Shown: positions 8,195-20,215, counted from the stretch's first letter. The stretch is DNA of 64,000 nt from Micromonospora sp. 15K316 (GCF_004348525.1 NZ_SMKG01000014.1:1-64000); one strand, 5' to 3'. A program made the numbers and translations. Notes: generated from the letters alone by a model not told the origin.

Positions 8195-9670
8195 TCAGAA
8201 GTGCCCGCCGAAGCTCTCGCCGCCGAGGCTGCTCGGCCACGTGGTGGCGTGTGGGCTCGACGACCTGCTGCGCGGTGGCGACGGCTCGTCGGGCGGCCAG
8301 GGATCCGGGCGTCCCGCCCGCTTCGCGACGGTCCGGACGTACTTGCGCTCGTACCGGTGGCGCTTCTCGGCGAGGACGGCGCGGAGCTTCGTGCCGTCCG
8401 GGTCCTCGCGGTCGTACCGCTCGAACTGCTCGGTGAGGAAGAGCAGTGGAAGCAACTCCTGGTCGTCCTCGGGCAGGTAGCCCGCGTCGACCACCGCCGC
8501 GACCGCCTCCCGTTTGAGCTTCAGCGCGCGAGCGAGGACCGCCCGTCGCATCCACCGGCGGCGCAGGTCCTCGACCGACAGGTCATCCGTGGGGCCGAGA
8601 TCCCGCAGGGACCGCCGCACAGCTGCGGCCACGTCGTCCGGCGGGTCCGCACTCAGGATCGCCAGGATCCGGCCGATGACGGCGGTTTCCTCGATCCTCT
8701 CCACGTCGGCGGCGCAGAGCAGCTGCAGGACCCGCCCGTCCGGATCGGCCTCGCGGTAGGCCGCGAACTGCCGGGTGATCAGCAGGAAGAGGGGCGTCCA
8801 GGCGGGGTCGGGCGGCCGGTACCCGGCGTCGCGGACCGCGGCGACGGCCTCGGGCTCACCGAGTACTGCCTCGTCGCACACCGCTGCTATGCCCACTTCT
8901 GACGAGAGGTCACGCAACGCGCGGCGGCACCGGTCGTGCACCTGGGCGGGCAGCCAGGTGTCGAGATACTTCAGCAGCTGCCGCGCCAGGGCACCCTGTT
9001 CGAACGCCGGCAGCAGATCGGGTCGGTCCTTCAATAGCGCCAGCAGCGCCAGGTCGACGTCGTCGGGCTGGGCGGGCGGCCGGGGCAGGTGGGGGTTGGC
9101 GTAGACGATCTTCAGGAAGGAGTTCGGCTCTCCGTCGAGCCAGAGGTCGCACCGAGTCTCGTGGCCGAGAGGTGCCGCGCCGACATAGGTCGGGCCCAGT
9201 CGCGCACGCGACCGGAACGCGGTCTCCAGGGCGTCGAGCAGGCCGGGCTGGTCGGTGACCGACAACAGGTCCGTCAACCGTTGGCGCAACGGGGCGTCGG
9301 GGAACCTCAGCGCGGCGTCGACCAGCTCCCGAACCTTCGGGTCGCCCTGGTAGACGCCGTTGGGTGGTTCGGCGGCGGTCTGCGGGAGACAGGCGGTCAG
9401 CCGCACCCGCGGCCGGTACACGGATGTGGGGTCCGCCTCGAGCAGGAACTCCAGCACCGGGGCGACCCGCTCCGGTCGCTCGTGGTTGCCGAACCTGAAG
9501 TACGCCCCGGTCAGCAGGAACCACGCGCCGCGCCAGACCCTGTCGCGGTCGGCGCCGCCCGCGGCCCACCAGCGGTCGATCCGCTCGCAGGCCCGGCTGT
9601 TGCCCTCGTAGAGAGCGGCAGCCAGGACGTCCTGGGCGCGTTCCGGGGTGCGCCACCGACGGAACAACAT
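8195..9670 (-). CDS. Repeat-containing protein of unknown function (HEAT-like)
   Basis: A 491-aa soluble, helix-rich protein that I cannot place in a named family. Two copies of a unit are clear: AVAAVRDAGYRPPDP...FAAYREADPDG at about 273-315 and AVAAVVDAGYLPEDD...FERYDREDPDG at about 387-430. Similar segments of this kind recur in actinobacterial proteins thought to form alpha-solenoids. There is no signal peptide or enzyme motif. The C-terminal 30 residues (PSPPRSRSSSPH) are low-complexity. ATG 9670 has no evident ribosome site. It stands between the esterase and the glyoxalase-like gene without an operon partner. Confidence 0.75.
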   Translation of the reverse strand: MLFRRWRTPERAQDVLAAALYEGNSRACERIDRWWAAGGADRDRVWRGAWFLLTGAYFRFGNHERPERVAPVLEFLLEADPTSVYRPRVRLTACLPQTAAEPPNGVYQGDPKVRELVDAALRFPDAPLRQRLTDLLSVTDQPGLLDALETAFRSRARLGPTYVGAAPLGHETRCDLWLDGEPNSFLKIVYANPHLPRPPAQPDDVDLALLALLKDRPDLLPAFEQGALARQLLKYLDTWLPAQVHDRCRRALRDLSSEVGIAAVCDEAVLGEPEAVAAVRDAGYRPPDPAWTPLFLLITRQFAAYREADPDGRVLQLLCAADVERIEETAVIGRILAILSADPPDDVAAAVRRSLRDLGPTDDLSVEDLRRRWMRRAVLARALKLKREAVAAVVDAGYLPEDDQELLPLLFLTEQFERYDREDPDGTKLRAVLAEKRHRYERKYVRTVAKRAGRPDPWPPDEPSPPRSRSSSPHATTWPSSLGGESFGGHF

Positions 9671-9830
9671 CGATCCATGATGCGCCGTCCGTACGCCGAC
9701 GGCCAGCCGACGGCTGTCGCGTAGATCCTCGTGGTGCCCGCAACCGGCAGCTCGGTGGCGCGCCACGATCTTGACCAGGCGCGGGCCCCGCGCAGACGAC
9801 GGCAGATGCCGCCGCCTCTATGGTTGACCG

Positions 9831-10265
9831 ATGGCGTCGGTCAGGCAGGTCCAGGTCACTTTCGATTGCGCGGAACCCGAGCGTGTCGCTCGTTTCTGGT
9901 GCGAGGTGTTGGGGTACGTCGTGCCGCCGCCTCCGGAGGGCTTCGGCAGCTGGGCCGATTTCGATCGCTCGCTGCCGCCCGAGCAGCAGGGTTCGGCGTT
10001 CGCCTGCGTCGACCCCTCAGGGGTGGGGCCGCGGCTGTACTTCCAGCGCGTTCCCGAGGGCAAGGTCGTCAAGAACCGGGTGCACCTCGACGTGCGGGCC
10101 GGCACCGGGCTCGTGGGGGAAGAGCGCCTGGCCACGCTTGAGGCCGAAGGCGCGCGACTGGTCGCGCTCGGCGCGACCCGCGTACGGCTGCTGCCGGCCG
10201 ATGAGGAGAACGAGTCCTGCCTCGTCATGCAGGACGTCGAGGGCAACGAGTTCTGTCTCGACTGA
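9831..10265 (+). CDS. VOC/glyoxalase-like protein
   Basis: A 144-aa protein of the vicinal-oxygen-chelate superfamily in the short actinobacterial glyoxalase-like form. It opens with VQVTFDCAEPERVARFWCEVLGY (beta-alpha unit), continues with LYFQRVPEGKVVKNRVHLDV, where H marks a conserved strand, and closes with MQDVEGNEFCLD, the family signature around the metal-ligand Glu/Asn. Members chelate a metal for lyase, dioxygenase or drug-binding roles; which applies here cannot be read. It is a single gene divergent from the repeat-protein gene. Confidence 0.85.
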   Translation: MASVRQVQVTFDCAEPERVARFWCEVLGYVVPPPPEGFGSWADFDRSLPPEQQGSAFACVDPSGVGPRLYFQRVPEGKVVKNRVHLDVRAGTGLVGEERLATLEAEGARLVALGATRVRLLPADEENESCLVMQDVEGNEFCLD

Positions 10266-10339
10266 TTCTCCCTCGCCACGCGCCTGACCGGGCAACCGCC
10301 ACGAGTCACCCGACTCGCCCCCTGGTGGGTAGTCAGGTC

Positions 10340-10460
10340 GCCCGTTCGGGCCACCGATGATCTTCCCGGCGTCGTCGAGCGTCACCCCGCCGAATTTCGT
10401 CGCGACGATCGCCTGGTCGCGGCGGCCCCGCAGGGCCCGGCCGAGCAGTTCCTCGCCGGT
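10340..10460 (-). pseudogene. Aldo/keto reductase remnant
   Basis: On the minus strand the frame reads EELLGRALRGRRDQAIVATKFGG and then GGPNGRPDY, matching the segment of aldo/keto reductases around the second and third strands (active enzymes have ...ATKFG...). Nothing before or after matches the rest of the roughly 320-aa enzyme, and no start is present. I read it as a decayed fragment next to the TIG-domain gene. Confidence 0.6.
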
Positions 10461-10546
10461 GAACGGGCCGGGTCCGGCAGGGCGGCGATGCGACGCAGCG
10501 CCAGCTTGGTCGACCACGCAGCTCAGGCCGCGGCCGGGCCGGCCTG

Positions 10547-12139
10547 TCACACCCGCCGGCGGGCGACCAGCAGCAGTACCGCGCCGACGAGCACCATGGC
10601 GAGGCCGCTCGCGACGGGCCGGCCGAGCGAGGCGCCGGTGACCGGCAGCTTCGCCCGGTAGTGGAATGGGAGACCGTTCGACGTACCACCCGGCGTGGTC
10701 ACCCGGACCTCGGCGTCGCCCACTGCGCAGGGCGGCGCGCGGAAGGTCAACGACCGGCCGTCCGTCGCGACGGTGACCTCACTCGTGGGGATCGTTCGTC
10801 CGCAGATGCCGACCGTGGTCCGGCCCGGGACGAACCCGCTGCCTCGGACGGTCACCACGGCGCCGCCCGCGCTGCTGCCCTGGTTCGGGATGAGCGACTC
10901 GATCGTGGGCACGACCGCGACCGCGCGGTAGGTGAACCTGCCGGCCTCCGCGGTACCGGCCGGGAAGACCAACCTGACGGTCACCGGACCGGCCGGGTTC
11001 GGCGGGGTGACCACGGTGATCGTGGTACCGGCCGGGTCGACGGCGAAGCCGGTGCCGGCCACCCCGGCGAAGGTCACCGCGGTCGCCCCGGTGAACCCGG
11101 AACCCGTGATCGTCACGGTCGTGCCGCCGGCGGTCGGCCCCTCCCCCGGTGCCAAACCGGTCACCTCGGCGCCGGTGCCGTCGGCCAGGTAGGTGTACGA
11201 CAGCGGGGCCGTCGAGCCGCCCACCGTGCTGACCACCACCGCAGCCGGACCCACCGCTCCGGGCGGCGTCACGGCCGTCAACGACGTCCCATCGGCGGCC
11301 ACTGTCACGTCGGTGGCGGCGACGCCGTCGAACGTCACCTCCGTGGCGTTCGGCACGAAGCCGGTGCCGGTGATGGTCACCGGCTGGCCGCCCGATTGCG
11401 GGCCGGAGTTCGGCGAGATCGCCGTGGTCGTGGGCGGCACCGCCGACGGGCTCTGGCAGGAGGCTTCCGCGAGGATCACCTGCCCGAGCGAGAACCGCAC
11501 CGGTTCGACGCCGTCGAAGCCGGAGACGGAGAGCAGCGCGCGCACGTTGATCCCGATCACGTTGTTCGGCGTGCCGGTGAGCTGGCGGTCGACGACGGCG
11601 TGCAGGGTGGTGTCGGTCAGGCCGGTGACAGTGACGGGAGTACTGAATTCCTGGGCCGTGTCACGCACGGTGATCTGCTCGCCGAAGACCGCGATCTCCT
11701 CGCCGGTGGCTCCGGCGCTGGTGTCGCCGGCGCGGCACTGTGCGGTCACCCCCAACTCGGAGACGTCGAGCACCTCGACGCCGAGGACGTTCAGCGTGAA
11801 GTCGGCGAGTTGGGAGGAGGCGGAGGACGTGATCGGCCCGCGGGTGGCGGTGACCTCCGCGACGGTGCCGGTGGCCACGACGTTCTCCGGGTCGGAGAGG
11901 GCGACGGCGACCGACGTCTCGTCGTCCGTTCCGCCGCCGGGCGGGGCGCTCACGCTCCCGAAGGTGCCCTGGGCCTGGACCGACTCGGTGCCGGGGTCAC
12001 CGACCAGGTCGAGGACCACGCCCCGTGCGGCGGCGTCGCCCGGGGCCGCGAACGCCGGCGGCGCCAGACCCAGAGCGGCCCCGCCGACCACCAGTAACCC
12101 CGCCGTTGCCACCGACAGTCGTCGCCGGACAGATCCCAT
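10547..12139 (-). CDS. Cell-wall-anchored protein with three IPT/TIG domains
   Basis: A 530-aa surface protein. Residues 1-31 are a signal peptide (SVATAGLLVVGGAALGLAPP, cut after AFA). An unassigned beta-rich domain covers 32-235. Three IPT/TIG immunoglobulin-like domains follow at about 238-317, 324-405 and 411-495, each opening with the I-x-P-x-x-G-P-x-x-G-G pattern. The tail is a complete sortase signal: LPVTG at 498-502, a hydrophobic helix and RRR. It is expected to be joined to peptidoglycan by a sortase, which is not in this window. ATG 12139 follows GGGGGAAGCG. It is divergent from the X-Pro peptidase gene; adhesion or wall function is inferred. Confidence 0.8.
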   Translation of the reverse strand: MGSVRRRLSVATAGLLVVGGAALGLAPPAFAAPGDAAARGVVLDLVGDPGTESVQAQGTFGSVSAPPGGGTDDETSVAVALSDPENVVATGTVAEVTATRGPITSSASSQLADFTLNVLGVEVLDVSELGVTAQCRAGDTSAGATGEEIAVFGEQITVRDTAQEFSTPVTVTGLTDTTLHAVVDRQLTGTPNNVIGINVRALLSVSGFDGVEPVRFSLGQVILAEASCQSPSAVPPTTTAISPNSGPQSGGQPVTITGTGFVPNATEVTFDGVAATDVTVAADGTSLTAVTPPGAVGPAAVVVSTVGGSTAPLSYTYLADGTGAEVTGLAPGEGPTAGGTTVTITGSGFTGATAVTFAGVAGTGFAVDPAGTTITVVTPPNPAGPVTVRLVFPAGTAEAGRFTYRAVAVVPTIESLIPNQGSSAGGAVVTVRGSGFVPGRTTVGICGRTIPTSEVTVATDGRSLTFRAPPCAVGDAEVRVTTPGGTSNGLPFHYRAKLPVTGASLGRPVASGLAMVLVGAVLLLVARRRV

Positions 12140-12465
12140 CGCTTCCCCCGTTCGACTCAGGCTGGTGTCGGGGCGCGGAGCTGGATCCACGCCACCCGAA
12201 GTGCCAAACGAGACAGGTAGCGACCCGCTACGGGTCAGAACACTGGGAGTAAGCAGGCAGCCACTCTTCGTGATTCGACAGCGGTCGAGGCGAAGGGACG
12301 GTACGCGGAGACGGCCCGGTGGCGTCTCGGCAGATGCCTATGCGCCGCGACACGGAGTTCGTGCATCTGCCGGAAGACGATCAATCGCCTGTTTCGTAGC
12401 GTGCGGTGGTGGTCGCGTCGGCGCGTCGGGAACGCGCTGCCCGCAGGCCGGACGAGGAGGGAAGC
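12140..12465. other. Divergent promoter region with two inverted repeats
   Basis: The 326-bp gap between the TIG-protein and peptidase genes holds a perfect GACCCG-CTA-CGGGTC dyad (12222-12236) and CGGCAGATGC (12328-12337) with its inverse GCATCTGCCG (12363-12372). Both are plausible regulator sites. No gene was seen. Confidence 0.4.
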
Positions 12466-14355
12466 ATGAGGACGATAATTCCGGTCGGCGCGGTGCTGGC
12501 GATGCTGGCCGTGACAGCGCCGGCGGTCGCCGCCGAGCGGGTCGAGACGCCGACGGTCAGCGTCGCGGGCGGGGTCACCCAGCCGGTGTTCGGTTATGCC
12601 GATGCGATCCGGGAACGAGTGTGGGTCGACAGCGACTTCGACAGTGACCGGGACGGCGTCAAGGACGTCATCCGGGTCGACCTCATCCGGCCGGCCGCCA
12701 CCGAGCACGGCCTGAAGGCGCCCGTCATCATCGACAACAGCCCGTACTACGCGACCTTGGGGCGTGGCAACGAGTCCGAGCTCAAGGCGGACGTCGATGG
12801 TGACGGCCTCCTCGACCGCTGGCCGCTCTTCTACGACAACTACTTCGTGCCCCGTGGTTACGCGGTCGCGCTCGTCGACATGGTCGGCACGGCCGGCTCC
12901 ACGGGCTGCCCGACGATCCAGGGTGCGAACGAGAACTCCACCGGACCGGCGGTGGTCGACTGGCTCAACGGCCGCCGGAGCGCGCACGACGCCGACGGCG
13001 ATGCGGTGGTGGTCGACTGGCACAACGGCAAGTCGGGGATGATCGGGAAGTCTTACGACGGGTCACTGGCGATGGCCGCGGCGGCGTCCGGCGTCAAGGG
13101 CCTCTCCACGGTTGTTCCCATCGCTGGTCCGTACAACTACTACGACTACACCCGCGGCAACGGCATCGTCACGCGAGGCAACAACTATCTCGGGTCGCTC
13201 GCCCGGACCATCACGGCTGACGACCCGGCCCGGCAATCCCGGTGCGCGCCGGTCTGGAACGAGATCGCGGCCGCCGACGGCGACGAGCACGGCGACTACA
13301 CGCCCTTCTGGGACGAGCGGAACTACCTGGACGACGCCGCGAAGATCAAGGCCAGTGTGTTCCTCGTGCACGGCATGCAGGACGACAACGTCCGAGCCGA
13401 CCACTTCAGCAAGTACTGGCAGGCGCTGAAGAAGTACGACGTGCCGCGCAAGCTGTGGACCGCCCGCGTCGGGCACATCGACCCGTTCGAGTTCCGCCGG
13501 GAGGTCTGGGTCGACACGCTGCACCGCTGGTTCGACTACTGGCTCCAGGGCATCGACAACGGGATCATGCGGGAGCCGAAGGTCGACGTGGAGCCGTCCG
13601 CCGGCGTCTGGGAGCGGCACGCGGACTGGCCGATCCCCGGCACGGGAAACGTGAACATCTGGCTGCGTCCCAGGGCCGACAGCGCCGGCGATCTCGCCCT
13701 CACCCCGGCCAAGGGCGCCCCGACGACCCGTTCGTTCGTCGACAACCCGAGCCAGACCGAAGCCACGATGATCAACAGCCCGGAGCAGCCGAACGGGAAC
13801 CGTCTGGCGTTCCTGTCGCCGCCGCTCACCGAGGACCTGCGCATCTCCGGCACCCCGGTGGTCAACCTCACCGCGTCGTCGAGCCTCGCCGAAGGCTACT
13901 TCGGCGCCGTCCTCGTCGAGTACGGGCCGAGCACCCAGAACAACCGTTCCGGCGACGGCATCGTCCAGACGACGCTGCCCGAGGAGTGCTACGGCGAGTC
14001 GAGCCCGACCGACGACGGGTGCTACCGGCCCGTCGCGTACCGGCCGCTCGACGTCACCCAGTGGCGGGTGACCAAGGGCATCCGCGACGGGCAGAACCGT
14101 GACTCGGTCGCGGCCCCCAAGCCCATGACGCCCGGCAAGATGTACGAGATCAGCATTCCGCTGCTGCCGGAGGAGTACGTCTTCTCCGCCGGCAACCGGA
14201 TCGGCGTCATCATCGTCGGCAGCTACCGGAACTACTCGGCCGAAACGCTCGCGTCGCGGCCGGCGATCACCGTCAACACCAAGGTCAGTCACCTCTCCCT
14301 GCCGGTGCTCGGCGGTCAGCAGGCCGCCCGCCGTGCCGGGATCCCGCACCGCTGA
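12466..14355 (+). CDS. Secreted X-Pro dipeptidyl-peptidase (CocE/S15 family)
   Basis: A 629-aa exported serine peptidase of family S15, which removes X-Pro dipeptides from peptide N-termini. Residues 1-23 form the signal peptide (ending AVAAE). The catalytic domain carries the nucleophile in IGKSYDG (Ser196); candidate acid and base are in HGMQDDNV and VGHIDPF. The C-terminal jelly-roll domain typical of CocE/PepX follows from about 390. Start ATG 12466 stands behind GAGGAGGGA. A strong hairpin ends the transcript, and the gene is divergent from the wall-anchored TIG protein. It probably serves extracellular peptide use. Confidence 0.88.
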   Translation: MRTIIPVGAVLAMLAVTAPAVAAERVETPTVSVAGGVTQPVFGYADAIRERVWVDSDFDSDRDGVKDVIRVDLIRPAATEHGLKAPVIIDNSPYYATLGRGNESELKADVDGDGLLDRWPLFYDNYFVPRGYAVALVDMVGTAGSTGCPTIQGANENSTGPAVVDWLNGRRSAHDADGDAVVVDWHNGKSGMIGKSYDGSLAMAAAASGVKGLSTVVPIAGPYNYYDYTRGNGIVTRGNNYLGSLARTITADDPARQSRCAPVWNEIAAADGDEHGDYTPFWDERNYLDDAAKIKASVFLVHGMQDDNVRADHFSKYWQALKKYDVPRKLWTARVGHIDPFEFRREVWVDTLHRWFDYWLQGIDNGIMREPKVDVEPSAGVWERHADWPIPGTGNVNIWLRPRADSAGDLALTPAKGAPTTRSFVDNPSQTEATMINSPEQPNGNRLAFLSPPLTEDLRISGTPVVNLTASSSLAEGYFGAVLVEYGPSTQNNRSGDGIVQTTLPEECYGESSPTDDGCYRPVAYRPLDVTQWRVTKGIRDGQNRDSVAAPKPMTPGKMYEISIPLLPEEYVFSAGNRIGVIIVGSYRNYSAETLASRPAITVNTKVSHLSLPVLGGQQAARRAGIPHR

Positions 14356-14381
14356 CCCCGCACCGCTTTCGAACGGAAGCC

Positions 14382-14415
14382 GGAAAGGGCACCCTCACTC
14401 GAGGGTGCCCTTTCC
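14382..14415 (+). terminator. 15-bp perfect hairpin terminator
   Basis: GGAAAGGGCACCCTC (14382-14396) pairs exactly with GAGGGTGCCCTTTCC (14401-14415) around a 4-base loop, 27 bp after the peptidase stop. Confidence 0.85.
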
Positions 14416-14427
14416 GTATCGCGGATC

Positions 14428-15321
14428 GTCGGAGGGGAGCTGATCCGTCAGCTGCACAAGTCCGGTCAGGTGACGCGGTCGGCGTTCACGACGCTGCGAC
14501 GCGACGTGAATCGGGCCGAGTCCGAGCTGCGGCACGGGAATGCGACGGGGCGCCTGCTCGCCCTTCAGGACCTGCGCATGGATCTCTACGGTCTGCCGGT
14601 GCCGCAGGTGAGTACGCAGGCGCGGGCCGCGATCGACGACCTGCTCACCGTCCGGCTCGGAGCTCCTCGCGGGCTGCTCTCCATCGCCGGGGACGTACGG
14701 CTGGCCACTGATGAGGGGACCATCCACGCCGTACTGTCGCAGCGGCTCCTCGACGAGGTCACCGCCGCGGCCCGGGCGGTGTCCGCAGGCGACGACGCGG
14801 CGATGCGAAAGGCACTCGACCGATTCGCCGCCCTCGTCACGGCCGCTCCGGCCGACCAGGTCGACCCTGACGTCGCGACGGACCTGCTCGCCTCCACCGG
14901 CGTGATCGCCGCCGGTCCGCGCACCTACGAGGCGGAGGCCGCGCAGCTGCTCGGTGCGGCGTGTCTGCGGACCGATCACACCGGATACACCGGCAGCGGT
15001 TTCGTGGCCTGCCTCAAGACCAAGGACAGCGGCCTCCGGTTCACCGCCGCGGTGGCGGCGGACGGCGACTACACGGTCCGGATCCGGTACGCCAACGCCA
15101 TGGGTAACACCCGGACCATGACGCTGAGCAGCGGCTCGTCGTCGCTCGTGCTCCAGTTGCCGACGCTCGCGAACTGGGACACCTGGTCCGAGAACACGGT
15201 CACGTTCCCGATCGCCGCGGGCGACGCCGTGACCCTCGTGTTCGCGGCCACCGACAACGGCAACGTCAACGTCGATACGGTCACCCTCGAACCAGACCTC
15301 GGGGTCGTCACCGGCGCGTGA
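14428..15321 (+). pseudogene. C-terminal fragment of a secreted glycosidase (FIMAH-like + CBM35-like)
   Basis: The frame begins without a credible start or signal peptide. It first reads ELIRQLHKSGQVTRSAFTTL and a helical segment to about 14655 resembling FIMAH-type modules at the ends of secreted hydrolases. A helical linker follows, then a CBM6/CBM35-like beta-sandwich from about 14925 (TYEAEAAQLL..., GDYTVRIRYANAMG, LANWDTW, NGNVNVDTVTLEP). The CBM resembles those in the GH31 protein at 20390-23185. I read it as the tail of a larger enzyme whose catalytic part was deleted; use of GTG 14470 as a start is possible but has no support. The frame is continuous with that of the upstream peptidase after its stop. 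Confidence 0.6.
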
Positions 15322-15330
15322 GTGACGAGG

Positions 15331-15363
15331 CAGGAGGGCCGGCCCATCGGGCCGGCCCTCCTG
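15331..15363. terminator. 15-bp perfect hairpin terminator
   Basis: CAGGAGGGCCGGCCC (15331-15345) pairs exactly with GGGCCGGCCCTCCTG (15349-15363) around ATC. It lies between the CBM fragment and the convergent katG end and can work on both strands. Confidence 0.85.
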
Positions 15364-15387
15364 TCGTTCCTGACTATTCGGAGCGGG

Positions 15388-18483
<3,096 letters not shown>

Positions 18484-18945
18484 ATGATCACCGATGCGAC
18501 ACTCGCCCGCATCAACGAAGGCGTGCAGTTGCACCATCAGCAAGGCCAGCGTGCGGCTGCTCGCGAGGTGTTCGCGCGGATCTGGGACGAGATCGGCGGG
18601 GAGCAGGGCGACCCGCTGCACGTCTGTGTCCTCGCGCACTCGATGGCCGACGTACAGGACGACGTCCACCAGGAGTTGGTCTGGGATCAGCGGGCACTGG
18701 CGGCGGCCGATCTGCTCACCGACGCTCGGGTCACTCAGGCCGGGGTGACTCTGCCGGTGGCCGGTCTATATCCGTCGTTGCACCTCAATTTGGCGGAGTG
18801 CTACCGCAAACTCGGCGACCTCGACCGTGCCCGTGACTACCTCCAGCGCGCGCAGGCGGGGATCGGTGCGCTCGGCGATGACGAGTACGCGCAGCTGATC
18901 AGGAGTGGCCTCGATCGGGTGGAGCAGCAGCTGACCTCCGAGTAG
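18484..18945 (+). CDS. TPR-like protein
   Basis: A 153-aa cytoplasmic protein with the pattern of tetratricopeptide helices: ARINEGVQLHHQQGQRAAARE at about 8-28, and SLHLNLAECYRKLGDLDRARDYLQRAQ at about 98-125, which is a textbook TPR with the conserved A, G and A-x-Y-L positions. Such short proteins are common in Streptomyces and allies; they mediate protein contacts and have no assigned role. ATG 18484 is preferred to GTG 18469 because GGGAG lies at a good distance before it. No operon partner is evident. Confidence 0.75.
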   Translation: MITDATLARINEGVQLHHQQGQRAAAREVFARIWDEIGGEQGDPLHVCVLAHSMADVQDDVHQELVWDQRALAAADLLTDARVTQAGVTLPVAGLYPSLHLNLAECYRKLGDLDRARDYLQRAQAGIGALGDDEYAQLIRSGLDRVEQQLTSE

Positions 18946-19109
18946 ACGCGCGCCGCTGAGGAGCGCTCCGCGGCCGGTGGCACCGGGGACACTGCGCACA
19001 CCGGTACGAGCGACCCGCTTGGTCGGCTACGCCCCGAGTCCGACTTTCGCGTCTCCTGCCTGGTGCGCCACGACCGATCAGTCACCGGTCGGCGACGGCC
19101 GCACGAGCA

Positions 19110-19241
19110 CTACTCCGACGTCTGATCGTCCGGTGGCTCTGGTTGTTTTCGGGTGAAGCCGAACCGCACCAGCAAGAACACCATGAGCGCCACGATGACG
19201 ACAGTCAGAAAGAAGCATGCAATCCCCCCAGTGATGCCCAT
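19110..19241 (-). CDS. 43-aa single-pass membrane peptide
   Basis: A short frame with clear protein character: MGITGGIACFFL, a hydrophobic stretch of about 20 residues (residues 7-25, up to LLVRFGFTRK) and a charged C-terminus ending PPDDQTSE. The layout, with one helix, a positive cluster (R-K) and an acidic tail, fits a small inner-membrane protein with the tail in the cytoplasm. A GATAAT hexamer (19255-19250) ends eight bases before the ATG, so the mRNA may be leaderless; there is no ribosome site. No function can be assigned. Confidence 0.55.
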   Translation of the reverse strand: MGITGGIACFFLTVVIVALMVFLLVRFGFTRKQPEPPDDQTSE

Positions 19242-19372
19242 ATCATGAAATTATCGCGTTGTGCATCGCGCGATACTCAGTTTCGAGGATGGTCGATCAG
19301 GTGGGTGGCGAACCAGAGACACCTTCGGTGTGACGTCACGACGAGCCAACTGCGCCGGGCTTGATACGGAGG

Positions 19373-19741
19373 TCAGAGCAGCGCGCGGAGTTGCCGACGC
19401 GACCTGACCCCGAGTTTGCTGAACACGTTACCGAGGTGCCATTCGACGGTACGTGGACTGATGAACATCTGGGCGGCGATCTCCGCGTTCGTGTGTCCGT
19501 CTCTGGCCAGCCCGGCGATTTGCGCCTCCTGGCTGGTGAGTTCGGTGACCGGGGCGACCGCCCGCCTGCGTACGGTCTCCCCGGTTGCCAGCAGCTCCCT
19601 GCGGGCGCGCTCGGCAAATCCGTCGGCTCCGATCCGGCTGAAGGCATCGTAGGCGGAGCGCAGCTGGGCACGGCCTTCCTGGCGGCGGTTGTGGCGACGC
19701 AGCCACTCGCCATACATCGGCCGTGCCTGGGTGGAGCTGAT
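19373..19741 (-). pseudogene. 5'-truncated LuxR-family regulator
   Basis: Only the last 123 residues of a large LuxR (LAL-type) regulator remain. MYGEWLRRHNRRQEGRAQLR is the end of the helical sensor region. The GerE-type helix-turn-helix follows (LTSQEAQIAGLARDGHTNAE, then MFISPRTVEWHLGNVFSKLG) and the protein ends normally at LRALL. Upstream of about 19741 the homology stops abruptly where an oppositely oriented hydrolase fragment begins. The ATPase and most of the sensor, several hundred residues, are missing, so this is a remnant. Confidence 0.75.
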
Positions 19742-19744
19742 GAG

Positions 19745-20173
19745 GCACCCGACGGCTTGCTCGGCATCCACACCAACATGGCCGGCGTCGTCCTGGCGGC
19801 GTGGATGCTCGACCACGACGCCGCCAGCCTGGCGCTGATTTCCCGGGCCTTCGCCGGGGTGCCCGAGGGCCTGACGCGCGACGACGTCCTCGACAACATC
19901 ACCCACTTCTGGCTGACGAACTCGGGGGTTTCGGCGGCGCGACTCTACGCGGAGAACAGGTTCTCGTTCTTCGGCGTCAAGGGCGTCAAGATCCCTGTCG
20001 CCGTGAGCGTTTTTCCGGACGAGCTCTATCAGGCTCCGCAGAGCTGGGCACAGAAGGCGTACCCCAACCTCATCCACTACAACCGGCTCGACAAGGGCGG
20101 GCACTTCGCCGCCTGGGAGCAGCCGGAGCTCCTCGTGCAAGAGGTTCGTACCGGATTCCGATCGCTGCGCTGA
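19745..20173 (+). pseudogene. 5'-truncated and internally deleted epoxide hydrolase
   Basis: The remnant reads DGLLGIHTNMAG, normally just past the nucleophile region of epoxide hydrolases. At about 19785 it jumps to LAAWMLDHDAASLALISRAF and runs on to the normal end (THFWLTNSGVSAARLYAENR, then LIHYNRLDKGGHFAAWEQPE with the catalytic His). In intact relatives, as I recall them, some 60 residues separate these two parts, and the whole N-terminal half lies before them. Both are gone. It abuts the truncated LuxR gene head to head. Confidence 0.7.
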
Positions 20174-20215
20174 TGACCACGCGCGTCGAGGGTGTGCAGC
20201 TGCCCTCGACCGCCC

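Noticed and set aside
14353..14470. Recoding of the peptidase stop to fuse it to the CBM tail
   Set aside because: A perfect 15-bp terminator hairpin and lack of any recoding signal make plain decay of an old gene more likely.
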